Position numbers and translations under genes: made by a program. The notes beneath the pieces are model-generated. The model ran no database searches. It saw only the letters and a program-made list of their open reading frames with translations, and was not told the DNA's origin. Of a stretch of DNA of 64,000 bases, positions 34,036 to 47,037 are shown piece after piece. The DNA is from Armillaria gallica (taxonomy: Eukaryota; Basidiomycota; Agaricomycetes; Agaricales; Physalacriaceae), in contig JBANDB010000005.1 in assembly GCA_037576215.1 (NCBI GenBank), forward strand, positions 5,270,001-5,334,000, in the 5' to 3' direction. Within the stretch, counting starts at the first letter, position 1. Every line of letters begins with the position of its first letter.

Positions 34036-36323
34036 TCAAGCTTCTACATTTATCGTCGCTCGAATCGACGCTTCCGCAATTACACTTCGTGGTTTCACAG
34101 AGCACTTGAAGGGCAGCGGGACACTAATGCGCATTACATCAGTGAACTCTCTGCCTTGCTTAAAAACTCACCAAGCCAAGGCAGCTGCGTATGCATATGT
34201 AGGCTCTATGATGTTGCCAAACTCATCAACCGCCTTGGTGATATCAAAAACCGCAAGCATGGATGCTATAGCAATCCAGATCGAAGAGTAGGCCATGTAG
34301 CGGGCAGGGCATATCCTGTGGATACGGTCGATACGTTACAGAGGGATGGAACGTAAAGAATTAATGGGTACCCACCTCCTGCCAAAACCGAAAAGTACTG
34401 TGCCTGGATCTCTGATGTCAGGATTCAATTTTCCCTCCTTCATGAACCTCTCCGGTATAAATGAATGTGGTTCGGGATAAGTCGTCTAGGCCAAAAGCAT
34501 TCTGTGAATTCTTATCGAAAGGACTGTGGCGTAAGACATACTTCATCATGAAGCATAGCCCAGATGTTAGCAATGACGGTGGAACCAGAGGGAATCTTAT
34601 ACCCTCGGTAGACATCATCAGAAGTGAGTGCATGTGGTATCCCTACATGAGATAAGATCCACGTTTATCAGATAGCTGACAGCATACCCATAGGCGTCAC
34701 GTTCTTCCACCTCAGAACTTCCTTCACCACAGCACTCACAAACGGCAGCGATGCCTCATCGGCAAAGCGTGGGAGCTCTCCCGAACCGAGGACTGCGTCG
34801 ATTTCCTCCTGCGCTTTCCTCTGTGCTTCGGGGTTGGCTAACATCGCTAGGATGAAGGTGCACAGAACCGATACTGTCTGGACAAGAAAGTGAGTATATA
34901 CGGTTCGGTTCTCGGCATGAAGTTTTCATACCGAATCCGTTCCACCTATCATAGGGAAGGTGGATCATCAAGACGTCGTCCCCTTGAGACAAGACAGCCC
35001 TTACCAGTATACATGGTTGCCGCTGTCGACTGGATTCGAACTTCCTCAGAGGCCGTATCTCGTGCTTGATCAAGCTTCTCCAGGCTGTAAGAAGTATAAG
35101 AAGGATTCGCCGTACCCTCTGCCTGTATCCACTTCACATCAGAGCACCACCATCAGAGAAATGCATCAACGAACTATTCTCCGCTTCGCAGCCTCAAAGG
35201 GCATTTCTCTCATCGTCTTCGAATATTGCCGCCACTCCTTCGCCTTGCGCTTGAATGTTGCACCTGGGGACCATAAGCTTGACTACAGGTAGACAAATCA
35301 TACACTGCGAACCAGGGAACCAGTCTGAAAAGATTGCCCCTCTTTTGTCAGCCAGACGTTCTTTAGAATGAATTCCGACAGACCTGGAATGTACTTGAGT
35401 AGGGGAATTGAATCAACAAGAAACGCGCCCGGTACCGCAGCTTTAGCCAGCGAGCAGAGACCTGCCTCTGCGGCCAAAATGTACGGGTCGTTCTCCGGGA
35501 GCACTTCCAGCCCATAGGCAATAGACAATATGGTAGATCCCGCGAGGCTAAAGCGTAGTTAATACCTCGGCCCAGATAAACTTGAGCTCAAAATACACAC
35601 TGTCGAATATGTTTAATGAATTTATTGGGATCTTCCAAAAGCCGCATGAGAAGCTCGTGCGTCGCCTTAAGCTCGCATTGATGGTACCGCTCCACGGCGA
35701 TCGGATTAAACTCTCGCTGGAAGAGCCGGCGTTGTGCTCGCCTTTAGGGTGTTCAGTTTATCGGGCGCAATAGCTGACATAGAAGAAGCTTACTAACCAT
35801 TCGTTTCCTTGATTAGGGACAGCAAAATCGGGCGGTGGCACGAGTCACCAGGTCAAGAGCACATACCGTATTCCATCAGGCCGAAACTAAAGTCCCAGCC
35901 CATTAGCTCGTTGACCATTGTCATTCGTGGCCTATCAAGGAGGATAGCCGTATAAAAACATTATGGAGACACTGAAGCAAACCTGCTGGAATATATGGCT
36001 GAGCGATTATCGAGAAGCTCTGTAGCAGCTTCAACGGTATTGAGAACCACGATCGAAGTACCAGCAGCATCGAGGTGAATGATGTCCGTATCTACGAAGA
36101 ATAGCCTTAGAGGTGCAATGTAACCCAAAATAAAACAAAAAAACGTACCATATTCCTTACACCATCTGTGGTACACCTCCCACTCCGACGAGGTTGGCAT
36201 GTTGAACAGATTTCCAAGCAATGGCGTTTTTTTCGGTCCAGGTGGAAGAGGTAAACGATGTCTAACTCGAGTCTTCAGGTATAATGTAACCAGGACGACG
36301 GCGAGGAAAATTAAAGCAGACAT
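34036..36323 (-). CDS. Cytochrome P450 monooxygenase
   Basis: Fifteen exons from 36149-36323 to 34036-34123, all joining in frame, give 509 aa, the usual size. Exons 4, 7 and 10 are micro-exons of 10, 12 and 14 nt (35798-35807, 35313-35324, 34932-34945). The N-terminus is a membrane anchor (SALIFLAVVLVTLYL) followed by the proline hinge LPLPPGPKKTPLLGN. The oxygen-binding I-helix reads TGGTDS, the ExxR motif is KEVLRW, and PERF follows. The heme loop is FGFGRRICPAR, with the Cys ligand; the residue two after it is Ala where most P450s have Gly. P450s are ER-bound and insert one oxygen atom into substrates with electrons from a P450 reductase. The chain resembles large basidiomycete-specific families; the substrate is not predictable. 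It is isolated, with no biosynthetic partner genes nearby. Confidence 0.93.
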
Positions 36324-36625
36324 GTGCACCGGCGAACTCGTTGGTGCGTCTTTTCTTTTAAAGCCAAAACTGAATTCGAAGCCGTCAACGTACCGAATAG
36401 TTGCCTTTCCTATAAGTATTCAATAACACTGGTCTGACCGCGCTCCTAAATGCTGGTCCAGACCACAAAACACGGCCGACGCTCGAATCCTGGACATTAA
36501 TTAGTAAGTGGCGGACATACGCCTTCCTGACCTTATCCCAACGCTTTCAGACTTTGGCGGAGTTCAAAATACAACTCGTGTATTAGTCGTGGCAAGTACA
36601 GTACGCGCAATCAGCGTATGAACAG
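36324..36625. other. Intergenic, tandem spacer
   Basis: 302 bp between the ATG22 stop and the P450 start on the minus strand. It contains the P450 promoter. Nothing else seen. Confidence 0.6.
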
Positions 36626-38705
36626 TCAATTATGACCATCTCTGGAACCGTACGAATACCGATACTCCCTTGCATCCTTTCGCCCGCGTTCAACGTCCAC
36701 ACTCATCAATATTGGTACAGCAGCCCAAATCATAAATACCAAGAAGAAGAACGCGTAGCGAATGTTGCCAGTCATATCCGCTATGACGCCAACGAAGAGG
36801 GGCCCGACGAAAGAGCTTGACTACAATGCGATGACCTAAGCTCAGAAGCAGAAGGGGCTCAAGACGCACTTACTTTATCAGTGATGGAAAAAAGTCCATA
36901 CCTAGAGATCATTGGGTCGGTCGCTGTCAGATGATATAGAAATGTCGTGCAACATACCATCGGGCCTCTTCTCCGGGAGGAAGTAGTTCGGCATAGAAGG
37001 CCCGTGCATAGCTTTGAAAAGCGCCATATACGCACCCTATAAACCCTTAATTAAGATGGCGTCAAAGAATGCTGCGACGAAGGGAATATACCAAAGTAGA
37101 CAGCCAAGCCGAACATTTCGCCTTGGGACGTCAGCCCACCAAACCTTGTCCTGCCTTGAAAGACAAACCCAAGGCATCCATACGCCGGTATAGCGGAACA
37201 CAAGACGACGAGAATGATGAGAACCTTGAGATTTGACCACAGAAACTTGCGCTGTATCAGAGGCCATAACAGAGATCCAAGTATACCGGCACATGGCGTC
37301 AACACTCCGATCAATATGAGTGCTGAAGGCTGCATGTTCAATGACGTTTTGCCAAAAAGAATCGCAGTGGACGTTATAGTTGTAAACCCTAAACAAGACG
37401 TACTCAGGCTCATGTCTACTTTGGCAATACCCCACGTACCATCGGAAAGTAAGAACCAAGCCGCCAAGTACTTGAATGTGTTACGGAGTTTCTTGATTTC
37501 CTGCCAGCGGAGCATACCACCTAAGCGTTTCCAAGCGGCGGCGACTTCGGTTCGTATGCTCCATTTACCGTCTGGACTATCCAAGCTATCGATCCATATA
37601 GCACCCTCGGAGGCCCCTGACGTTGCCAAAGTGGTCGGACCAGGGAGCCACACAGCGGCAGGGATAGAAAAGACGGCCCACCATATTCCACTCAATCCGA
37701 TGGCTAAACGGAGAGAGAACGTGCTACCTTTGAGCTTTGTCACGGGTATCAGGGCAACTAGCAATAGACATATGCCAGCACCATACCCAAGGGCTATGCC
37801 CAATGATGAGATGCGAGACGTGGCCCGAGAAAGCTCGTTGTCATAATGAGCTCGTAGTTCCGAGCTTTCTACTCGAGTTCTTGATATGAGAGGTTCTTCG
37901 ACGCCCTCGGCGTGGCTGGTATCAGCGAGATCTGAGTCTCCAGCATCCTGGCTGACTTCAAGTTGAGATCGTAGCTCAGCCACCTCCCGCGAGTCTTTGG
38001 CCAGAGACGGGAGATACGCGTTCATGGCGACAACAGAAACACCGAACCCTACATTCGCACATATTGCCAACAACGCCGAGAGGAACCAGAGCGGAGAAGA
38101 AGATGGTAATATCAGGAAGAGAACTGCAGCGAATGCGCCTTGTAAGGCGAAGGCAAGGAGAAGCCGTTTGCGATGGGCCGCTACCCACAGAAAGTCAGAT
38201 ATGTGGATTCCAAGGAGCTCGTGGATGCACACAATTGTCAGCGATGCCTCCCACAGAAATCACCGTCAATGCTTGCAGCGCGACAGATATTGAGTACACA
38301 TATAGACTTGAGAGATATCAGGACCGTCGCAGTTCACATAGCCGTCGCCAACGCACCTGAAGCTAGCGCTGTCTATCCACAAAAAGCCGAGTTTTACTAC
38401 GCATCTTGGAGGAGAATCTTCAGCATCCAGGTTCTTTGCCACTGTCGAGCATGGCGTTGTTCTGTCAGGCAGTAGAAATCCCTATCACACGATGAGCAGC
38501 AAAGAAAGCTGTCCTGTGGGATACTCACATTATCTCGCGCAAATTGCTCCAGGCAGATAGGCAAAAACAGTGTCAATGAGACGATGACGAACACCTCGCT
38601 GCAGTAAATTCAGCACCAGTACCGCCCGGCAGCCAGAACGTACCTTGCAAAAGCATAGCTCAGCCAACCGTAAAGTCGTTTCCTATATTGTACGGCACTC
38701 AACAT
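36626..38705 (-). CDS. ATG22: Autophagy-related vacuolar amino-acid effluxer ATG22
   Basis: Eight exons (38644-38705, 38529-38598, 38357-38481, 38233-38306, 37092-38180, 36958-37036, 36874-36901, 36626-36820) give 573 aa. Atg22 is a vacuole-membrane transporter of the major facilitator superfamily that releases amino acids made by autophagic breakdown. Conserved features seen: YAFASEVFVIVSLTLFLPICLEQFARDN at the start, an acidic cytosolic loop after the fourth to fifth helix (residues about 200-240), repeated membrane helices such as LGIALGYGAGICLLLVAL, the short GCVYGAFQSYARAFYAELLPPGEEARWYGLF block split over exons 6-7, and SSSFVGPLFVGVIADMTG in the last exon. All exon phases agree, so the gene is intact. 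ATG at 38705 gives a short N-terminus (MLSAVQYRKRLYGW). Confidence 0.9.
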
Positions 38706-40624
38706 CGCGTAGCATTCGATTTCAGTTCGGAGGGGGGAGGGTGATGGTGAAGAAGCACGGTAACCCTAACCTTAATCTCCGAGTCCACCGCGTTCTGTTG
38801 TTGCATACTTGTTGTATACAGTATCATCTCCCGTTCTACGCGTTTTATCTTCTGAAGTCTATGCACTCTCCTCATCCCCTTGGCTCGTCAAAACTCATTT
38901 TAGAATTTGCAGGTAGGTCTTTTGAATCTTCCCTCTTTTCCCTTTTCTTTTTCCCTCTTTTTTCTTTTTCTTGTTTTTAATTTTTCTCCAGACCAACCCA
39001 CAAGCATCAGTACCAGTGGCGAGCCCGTCAATGTCTTTACTGTTTCTGTATTTTCATTATGACTTGTACTTACTTGGTTTTGTACTTATATGACTTACGG
39101 AATACTGTATTGATACTGTACCTATGATTCATTCTAATCATTCCTCCTATCCTCCAATTATCTGTACTTAACTACGGCTCCGAAATATCTTGTACAGTAG
39201 TATAAAAGATGTAGGGACAGCAATACACTTAGAATTCTCTCGTCACTATTCCCTCCGAACCGGCATCGGACTTAAGTGGCTCAGTTCAGGCCGTCGCAGA
39301 ACAATGAACGGTCAAACTGAAGGAACAGATGGTGCAGAAGATTCAACGATGCCGCATAAGCGGTAAACTGGCTTAGCGAAAGTGGTTGAAGGTTGACATT
39401 TCCCTGGATGCGGCACCGGTCCGTCGGACGTAGCAGGACAATACATTTCCCCTCGGACCGTTGTCGGTACTAGGTGGACACGGGAGACTTTGTCAACATC
39501 TTTGATACAGCAGGTTAGCCCATTCCTCATACTTAATTCCCACATTCCAAGATGTATGACTTTTTTAAAAAGTCAAATGTACTAAGCCTTCAATATTAAA
39601 GTATCAGATTAGAGAAGCCTTATATTTCTCAGCCCATTGGTTGCTTCAAGTCCGTGATTGAAGGAGCCATATGGTCAGCACGGCTTTTGCGGACCTCTAA
39701 TCTGGAATTTGTATTCCCTTGGGTTTGGTAGGCAACATATATTTCGAAAGGTATTTTCTGATTTGTAGCGTCGGTAATAAAAGCCGGTCCAGGGGAATCG
39801 TACGTTCGCGACCGAAGATTCGGAAGAATTTCGACGCAGTCGCCATCACATGACGCAGTGTTTCAACGTTTTCATCTTCACCGCCAGTCATGCAAACTTC
39901 AGAACTGATAGAAAGATGGCTTTTGAATTGCATGGCGATCGCTCAATTATCGTTCCGATATCAAAATTTGACGTCGGTACAAAGGATGCCGTAAATCTAA
40001 GCCCTCTTTGGTCCTTATACAGTTACCACTCCGCTCTCTCTCCAACTAATAGCACGTTTTCGAGCCTTCGTTGATACCGACGTCAGCCCTAAATTCATCG
40101 AATACGGAGTCTCCGAGCATATCGCCAGTGTCACCTAAATTCGGATCCCTGCGTCTAAATCACGCTTATGTACCCTTGCAGCTTTTTCGAAATTTCAATC
40201 GTGATGATCAAAAATATTCATCAACAATATGGCGTCGTATTCTGTCTCCTTGTTGTCCCGTACCACCCCCGATTCCAGGATTTTCCGTGTATTGAAAAGT
40301 GCCGGGTCTGGATTTCTTTAGGTTTATGATGGTCCGCCGAGATGCGGTATTGTGGACCCGTTGAAATGGCGAGACGGTCACTGCCCCTGCGCCTCAGGAA
40401 CGCCACGCAAATATCGGTACCTCGGATCTTCTTATCAACGGCAACCCTATACTTGGCATCTATTATAGGATATTTACAACTTGCCATCTGTTTTGTCGGC
40501 CGGTCCTCTCTGATGCTTAGCGGTGGCGAAGAGAAAGAGCTGGTGAGCACTGTGACGGTGTTCGTGGATGCTGAGGACTGTATAAAAGGTGCGTGTTGTC
40601 TGTAAATTCTCCCATGGAACCCGA
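38706..40624. other. Intergenic, divergent promoters of ATG22 and OPT
   Basis: 1.9 kb with no supported gene. A strong pyrimidine tract (T/C-rich) lies at about 38931-38992. Overlapping minus-strand frames at 39697-39933 and 40221-40550 are open but cannot be spliced into a recognisable protein and overlap the OPT promoter. Confidence 0.5.
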
Positions 40625-43600
40625 ATGACCAATTTCTTCATCATGTGCCTGATTCCAGCCGTGGATGGTGGCTCCCTCAAGTTTGTCGAGAGCAGCAGTT
40701 ACGATTCGACTGACGCAGACATCGACAAGAACGCAGATTATGACTTCGATGATCCAAATCTTGAAAAGTCGCCAATAGAATCAATAGCAGATGAAGAGGA
40801 GTCAGATTCCAGACGGAGCCACGCCTCTGTCTTTGGTACGTCTTTCTCCCCCCTCTGTCCCCCTTGGTGTTTGCCTCACCAGTTTATGTGATTATCGTTC
40901 AGAGGACGATTCACCGTATCCAGAGGTGCGCTCGGCCGTTGCTAACTCAGACGATCCATCAATACCCGTATCAACCGTGCGGTCATGGATGCTTGGTATA
41001 ATATGGGCGATGATCATCCCGGTAAATTGCAACAATAAGAATACGGAGAGAAGACATTTTTAACCACATCTTCAACCAGGGCTTGAATCAATTTTTCTTT
41101 TTCCGATATCCTTCTCTCACACTCACTGGGGTACGATTTTACTCTCAAAGCGTTTTCCGGATTGACTTTTGATGCTATATTATTCCAGATATTTGCACAA
41201 TTGACGGTCTTTCCCGTTGGCAGAGCTCTGGCGAGGTTTGTTCCTCGAGTGAAAGTGCTTGGGATTCCGCTGAATCCAGGCCCGTTCTCAATCAAAGAGC
41301 ATGTGAGAGCTGACATTGATAGTTGATGCTATCCGCCGTCCTCAATGCTATTTGCAGGTCCTGATTACTATCATGGCAACCGTGGGCGCATGCAGCGCGT
41401 ATGCCACGGACATCGTTGCCGTACAGAGACTTTATTATAATCAGGACTTTGGCTTTGGACGTGAGTCGCCTCACTAAAATTGAAATCAAATACTTACCGT
41501 CTATTGAAGACCAATGGATGATGATCATGTCCACTCAGCTGATAGGCTTTTCCATTGGTGGTATTGCCCGTCGGTTTCTCGTACAGCCTCCATCCATGAG
41601 TGCGCACCATCATTCTATTTTTGCTATTCATTAATTAATCGCCGCGTCACAGTCTGGCCAACCAACCTCGTAACTTGCGCACTATTCAACACTTTGCATG
41701 CACACACCTACGCGGGCGTCGGTCACCGCGCAGGAATCGGCCGGGAAGCCTTCTTTCTCTACGCTTTCATTGGCTCTTTCTGCTGGTACTTCGTGCCTGG
41801 TTATCTCTTCACGGCTCTTAGCACCTTCACATGGGTAACGTGGATGGCACCGAACAGCGTACCGATCAACGAGATGTTTGGGTATGTTCATGGAATGGGT
41901 ATGAGTGTCATCACCTTCGACTGGGCTCAGGTAAGGTTTGGAAACGTTTCGCCGGCGGTATGTCTGATAAGAATGCAGATTGCCTATATAAGCTCGCCCT
42001 TGGCTACTCCATGGTGGGCCGAAGCCAATGTTTTCGCAGGCTTTGTGCTCGCTTACTGTGCGTTGTTCTCAGCCCGGTATCCTTCGTCCACTGATCGGAT
42101 TGTAGGGATTATCGTGCCGGCGCTCCACGTCCGTCTAATCACTGTCTGTATGGCCACAGCCTGTTCATGCTCATCGTTTCTAGTTCGCGGACGTGTGGTA
42201 CGGCAAATATATGCCGTGAGTTTTATTTGTTCCTCAAACGACCCTCATCTAAGGTTTCATGTCCCAGGATCTCGTCTCGGGGAGCCTACGACAATACCGG
42301 AGCTTCGTATAACGTAACTCGGATTATCAACCCCGATACGACATTCAATGAAGAACAGTACCAAGCTTATAGTCCCCTCTTCCTTTCTACGACATTTGCT
42401 ATGTCGTACGGATTGTCCTTCGCGAGCATAACAGCCACAGTCACCCATTCGTTGTAAGTAGTTTATTGACTATTGGTGAAGCCCATTTAATCATTCTCTA
42501 GTCTTTATTTTCGCGCCCATATCATGCGGCATTCACGCCTTTCTTTACAAGAACAGCCGGATATACACGCGCGCTTGATGTCCTATTATCCACAAGTACC
42601 TTCATGGTGGTATGCGATAGTATTTAGTGAGTTTGGCGATTATATCTGCTTCCTTTGATGCTTAACGACCTTTCTAGTCACTATGTTCATATTCGGCTCC
42701 GTAAGCATCGAGCTGTGGGACACAAAATTCCCTATGTACGCATTCTTCTATGTTCCCATGTCGCATTCTAACATCGTACACTCTAGCCACTATTTCATTC
42801 TTGCTTTGGCTATCTGTGAGCGGCATCTACGCTTAGCTCTAAAGTTTTCATCCCTCTAACAGCGGTATAGCATTTGTCTACGTTATCCCCGTCGGGATTA
42901 TACAGGCTATCACTAACCAGCAAATATCCCTCAATGTTTTTACGGAGTTGATCATCGGGTTTGCACATCCGGGTCGCCCAGTTTCCATGATGTTGTTTAA
43001 GACATACGGCTATGTTACCATGACACAAGGTGCGGGTTTCAATCTGTCCCATAATATCAAAACGTCGCTCTAAAAAACTTACTTCCAGCACTGCAATTCA
43101 CATCGGATTTCAAGCTCGGCCACTATATGAAGATCCCTCCACGGATAATGTTTCTAGCCCAAGTACTCGCTGCGGTTATTGCCGGTACCACACAGCTTGG
43201 AGTTCAGACTTGGTTATTTGAGAACATTGAGGACATCTGTACTCCTAACCAGAAAGATGGTTGGACGTGTCCTTCGACGGAAGTCTTCGGTACGGCAAGT
43301 GTCATATGGGGCGTCATTGGCCCTTCACGCCAACTGTCTAGGGGCAAAATTTACTACGGTAACTCACCCTGATGACGTCTGACTTCCTTGACACTTTCTA
43401 AAATGTGCTTTCTTCTAGCTTTGGTCTTTTGCTTTATTATTGGTGTCGTTTGTCCGGTTCTTGCCTACTATGTCAGTCGCAAGTTCCGGAGAAACGGATG
43501 GCTCTCCTACCTGACGTAGGGTTCTACTACGCCTTGATACTGCCATAATGACTAACGGTTTCTTTCTATAGCTTTCCTATCATCTTCTCTGGGACAGGAT

Positions 43601-43974
43601 ACATGCCTCCAGCGAGCGCTGTCAACTACGTGCCTTGGGCTGCTGTCGGATTCATTTTCCAGTTCTACATCCGCCGGTACCACTTCTCATGGTGGACGAA
43701 ATACAACTACGTGCTCTCCGCTGCCTTGGACGGAGGTGTGGCATTCGCCGCAGTAGCGATCTATTTCTGTTTGAATTACCCAATGGGAGGAAAGATCGGA
43801 GAGCATAGCATAAAGTCTTGGTGGGGAAATGCTGTTGTGTCTGGTACCGCGGATTATAAGGGGATACCTATGCGTACTGTTGCCGAGGGGGACTATTTCG
43901 GGTGAGTCGTGCTTCATATACAACTTGGTGATTGTACTTACGACTGTTGTTCCAGCCCCAGGACATGGTCATGA
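40625..43974 (+). CDS. OPT-family oligopeptide transporter
   Basis: Nineteen exons (40625-40835, 40903-41021, 41080-41130, 41189-41302, 41358-41460, 41510-41599, 41653-41930, 41979-42057, 42106-42128, 42184-42215, 42268-42453, 42502-42626, 42678-42735, 42787-42815, 42871-43029, 43089-43358, 43419-43515, 43572-43901, 43956-43974) join to 790 aa. The family imports tetra- and pentapeptides or glutathione at the plasma membrane with protons. Seen here: an acidic N-terminus, then RSWMLGIIWAMIIPGLNQFFFFRYPS, PLNPGPFSIKEHVLI, the block VWYGKYMPISS, and the signature region AITNQQISLNVFTELIIG and KTYGYVTMTQALQFTSDFK, with about a dozen membrane helices. For exon 15 the acceptor is the TATAG at 42866-42870; a nearer CAG would break the frame. 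The first exon start is uncertain; ATG at 40625 is the earliest in frame with exon 2. Confidence 0.9.
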
Positions 43975-45228
43975 TATTTTAATGATATCGACCATTAGAC
44001 TATGAATCATCACACTGCATTATTATATTTTTTATGATCTGTATTTTAGAGATATTATTTTATAGGTTCGCTATTGCCGGGCGGGCCAGCGGTTGCTAAA
44101 TGTGAATATATCGGTTGTAGGATAGTCTGCTGAGCTACTTACTTTGTACCTACCATTTATCTCCGACGATTTCAGATGTTTGAGTGAACGCTCTTCTGTA
44201 TTACCACTATCTTGGTTCCTTCAACTAGCGCGTAACTTGAACATGTCAGTCTATCCAATACGAAGGATAGCTTTATTCGTTGGACAATCAGCGAGAGGTA
44301 GCCCAATTCGGCTTCGTCAGTATGTACTCGCGGAACTTTGGTAACGTGAGGGGCAAACGAAATAGCAGTGGCACTCACGGTCTGGACTTTCTATGCAATC
44401 CTTGTAGGGATTAGTACCGGACGTTTCGGACGACGGCAGCACTAGTTTTCATATTGCTTAATTGAATGATTGCCGCCTCCGTGGATAAGCGGCCCCCGTC
44501 TCTGGTCATAAACATTCGGTCTATGTACATGGTGACGGCCTTCCATTTTTAGTATGGCCGAGGGCGCCCAAAAACGTAACTTCGAAAGCCAAGAGTCCTA
44601 TCAAACACCAACTTCGTCTGGCCGCTGAGCACTCTCTTTTGCGCAACCTCAGTAAGTTCCCCGACGTCCCTGAAAGCTGTAACTTCACGAAAATAGTAGT
44701 GCGAATATCTGCCGAGCCTCAGCACCCGCTACGACGTAGAAAGGACCTCACCTTCTAATACCTTCAATCAAATTCCCCCAATCCGCATATATGAACTCGG
44801 ATAATCTTGGGGACGGTCGTAGAATATCGTACTGATAACCTAGCCCTTCGACACCTTGACTTCAGTGCCGAGCTCGCGGCTGGCGAGCTTTTTGCACTTT
44901 TGGAATAAGTCTACTAGTCTCCGATTCTCACGACGGACTTGTACAAACACTTTACCAATGCACGACATATATCACAGTATGGTAGATTTTCATGCAGGAC
45001 CGGCCTCAGGCACCTTGAGTACATTGTCCAAGCCAAGCTTGCTATGATTCGCACCTTTCCTTGGGGGAACGGTTGGCTCTACATTCTGGTATGTATGCTT
45101 GTTAGTCGTAGGACTTGTACTTCGCTAAACGCCGAGGTCTTTCTCGTGTGCTATATTGTTCTACGAACAACTCTTGTACATACCGTGTGACAGTCGAAGC
45201 GGTTTTGAAAGATTATATATAAAGGTAT
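43975..45228. other. Intergenic, convergent 3' ends
   Basis: 1.25 kb between the OPT stop and the RFT1 stop. AT-rich just after OPT. Only short scattered open frames; nothing supported. Confidence 0.55.
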
Positions 45229-47037
45229 CTAATGTGTCTTTCGCCTAGACTTTAGCTGCCTTCGAGCTTCATTTGTGATTTTCCACAGTATCCCAAGGCT
45301 CACAACCCCGAAGAAACCTCCCGTAAGAATAAATACGACGACATTTCGATGCAATAACGAAGCCCTTCCATTCTCTTCAATGATCCTCTCTATGCTTAAC
45401 TGCCTGTAAAGCAGTCGAAGCAAGCCAAACGATCCTCCAAGGGTGCCACAGAAGAGTGCCTTTGGGATGAGTGTTGTCCAGCTGAGAAGCTCTGGCAAGC
45501 CACGACGCTTGAAAAAGGACGAGATGAAAATCATGGCGTAGGCAATCCGTGCTGCGAGGTTGATCATGTTTGCATACACCAGGGAGGCGTCGCCGACTCC
45601 CAGGCGGTACAAAGTGACAGCTAACGATGTGTATATGATGGAAAATATTCCCATCCATCTAGAGAGTGGGTTTCAACAACGGAATAGCGGGTGTATAAAA
45701 ACATGAGATACTTACGTACTCTGCCTGTTCAAATCGCTCGAGTCGGCTGCGCTAGCCAAGAAGGCCTCGAGTTGACCATTCAAAGCCAGTATGGGGATGT
45801 ACCAGAGCCATGCGGATAGTATTTGTGGCGCACTTGTTTTTAGATACTGTCGCGGCAGCAGGAATTGCACGCCTAGCGGTACGAATGGAGGTCCGAATAC
45901 TGGTAGGATAAGGGAAATGGGTATTTGGATGGAGAGAAATGAGGTGAGTCTGCTGGACGCTATAGCTAGACTGCCTTTATCGTCCTTGTCAACCAAAAGT
46001 TGTGAGAAGAGAGAGCGAGATGTCTCTTCGAGAGACTGTAACAGTATGCGGGCAATGAGAGAACCTGTAAACAGTCAAAATGTGAACATGAAAGCGACTG
46101 AGTAAGGTGGTTACCGTAATTCAGCGCGATGGCATACCCTCCCTGATCCTGCAGGGGACTGAACCATGACAAGATCAGTTTGTCACCTTCCGTAAGGAAA
46201 TGCTTCACCACCGACTGCGACGTCATAGTCATAGAGAGTTTCAGAATTGTAGGATTGAAGAATGTGCTGGAGGCAATCAGACGGAGTGAAGACCGTATGA
46301 TGTAAGGACTCACTCATTTTTGGGAGGACGTTTCGGATACAAATATTGTCGCCCATAGTGGGCGGCATAGATAGCCCAAACACAGAGGGAATAGAAACTC
46401 TGTCCTAAAGCGAAGGCCAGAAGAGCCCTGTGTTGATCGCTATCATCTCTGTGAGGGTCGAGAAGGAGTACGAAAAAGGTAGTGGCGGATTTGCCGACAA
46501 TAGCGATACCCTCAGCGCGTAACCTGATTCCAGTGTTCAAATCCGCCATTGTGCTGTAGTGCGATAATTTGAATACATCTCCGTAGTGTAGGTCATTAAA
46601 TCTTACGCATTATGCATCGGTTCTTTTAATAGTTCCAGCAAAGCAGCGATAACGTATAATGTTACAGCTGAATGGAAATATGGCTGGGAACTCGTCTCCT
46701 CTCCAGCGAATCTGGTGTAGAGGTAACATGTTGCGAGTGCTACCGGGCACCCCAACAAGAAGGGGACAAAAGAAACATTAGTAATACTAGGCCCCGACTT
46801 TTTGACGCGTAATAACGCGGTCCGAACGCCCTCTCGACTGAGAAATAAGATGGTATTCAATAACAACTCGAATTGAATTGCAGCGGTGCCGAACGCGCTG
46901 GGGGTTGCCATGCGAAGCAGAGCTTGGTTCAGAAGAAAAGAAAAAAGTCGGGAGCCTAGCTGGAGCCATATCAAGGGTAAAGCTGACCCAAAGGATGCGT
47001 GCGAAGGCCTGTTTTCTCCACCATCGGATTTCGTCAT
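45229..47037 (-). CDS. RFT1: RFT1-family ER oligosaccharide translocation protein
   Basis: Five exons (46607-47037, 46314-46553, 46115-46266, 45716-46064, 45229-45658) give 533 aa in an intact frame. RFT1 is an ER multi-spanning protein needed for N-glycosylation at the step where the Man5GlcNAc2-dolichol intermediate becomes available in the lumen; whether it is the flippase itself is debated. Seen here: the N-terminal LIWLQLGSRLFSFLLNQALLR, the block EGVRTALLRVK, LLKEPMHNA at the exon 1-2 joint, LRAEGIAIVGKSATTFFVLLL, EGDKLILSWFSPLQDQGGYAIALNYGSLIARI and LLPRQYLKTSAPQILSAWLWYIPILALNGQLEAF, all matching the family order. A Lys/Arg-rich cytosolic tail ends the protein. Confidence 0.92.

Noticed and set aside
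34036..38705. P450, ATG22 and OPT genes as a metabolite gene cluster
   Set aside because: No backbone enzyme, methyltransferase or cluster regulator nearby; the neighbours are housekeeping genes.
38760..38778. Telomere-like CCCTAACC near 38761
   Set aside because: Only about one and a half units, inside a promoter region; no array.
42787..42880. Apparent frameshift in the OPT transporter between exons 14 and 15
   Set aside because: Using the TATAG acceptor at 42866-42870 instead of the nearer CAG restores phase and gives a conserved FVYVIPVGIIQA stretch.
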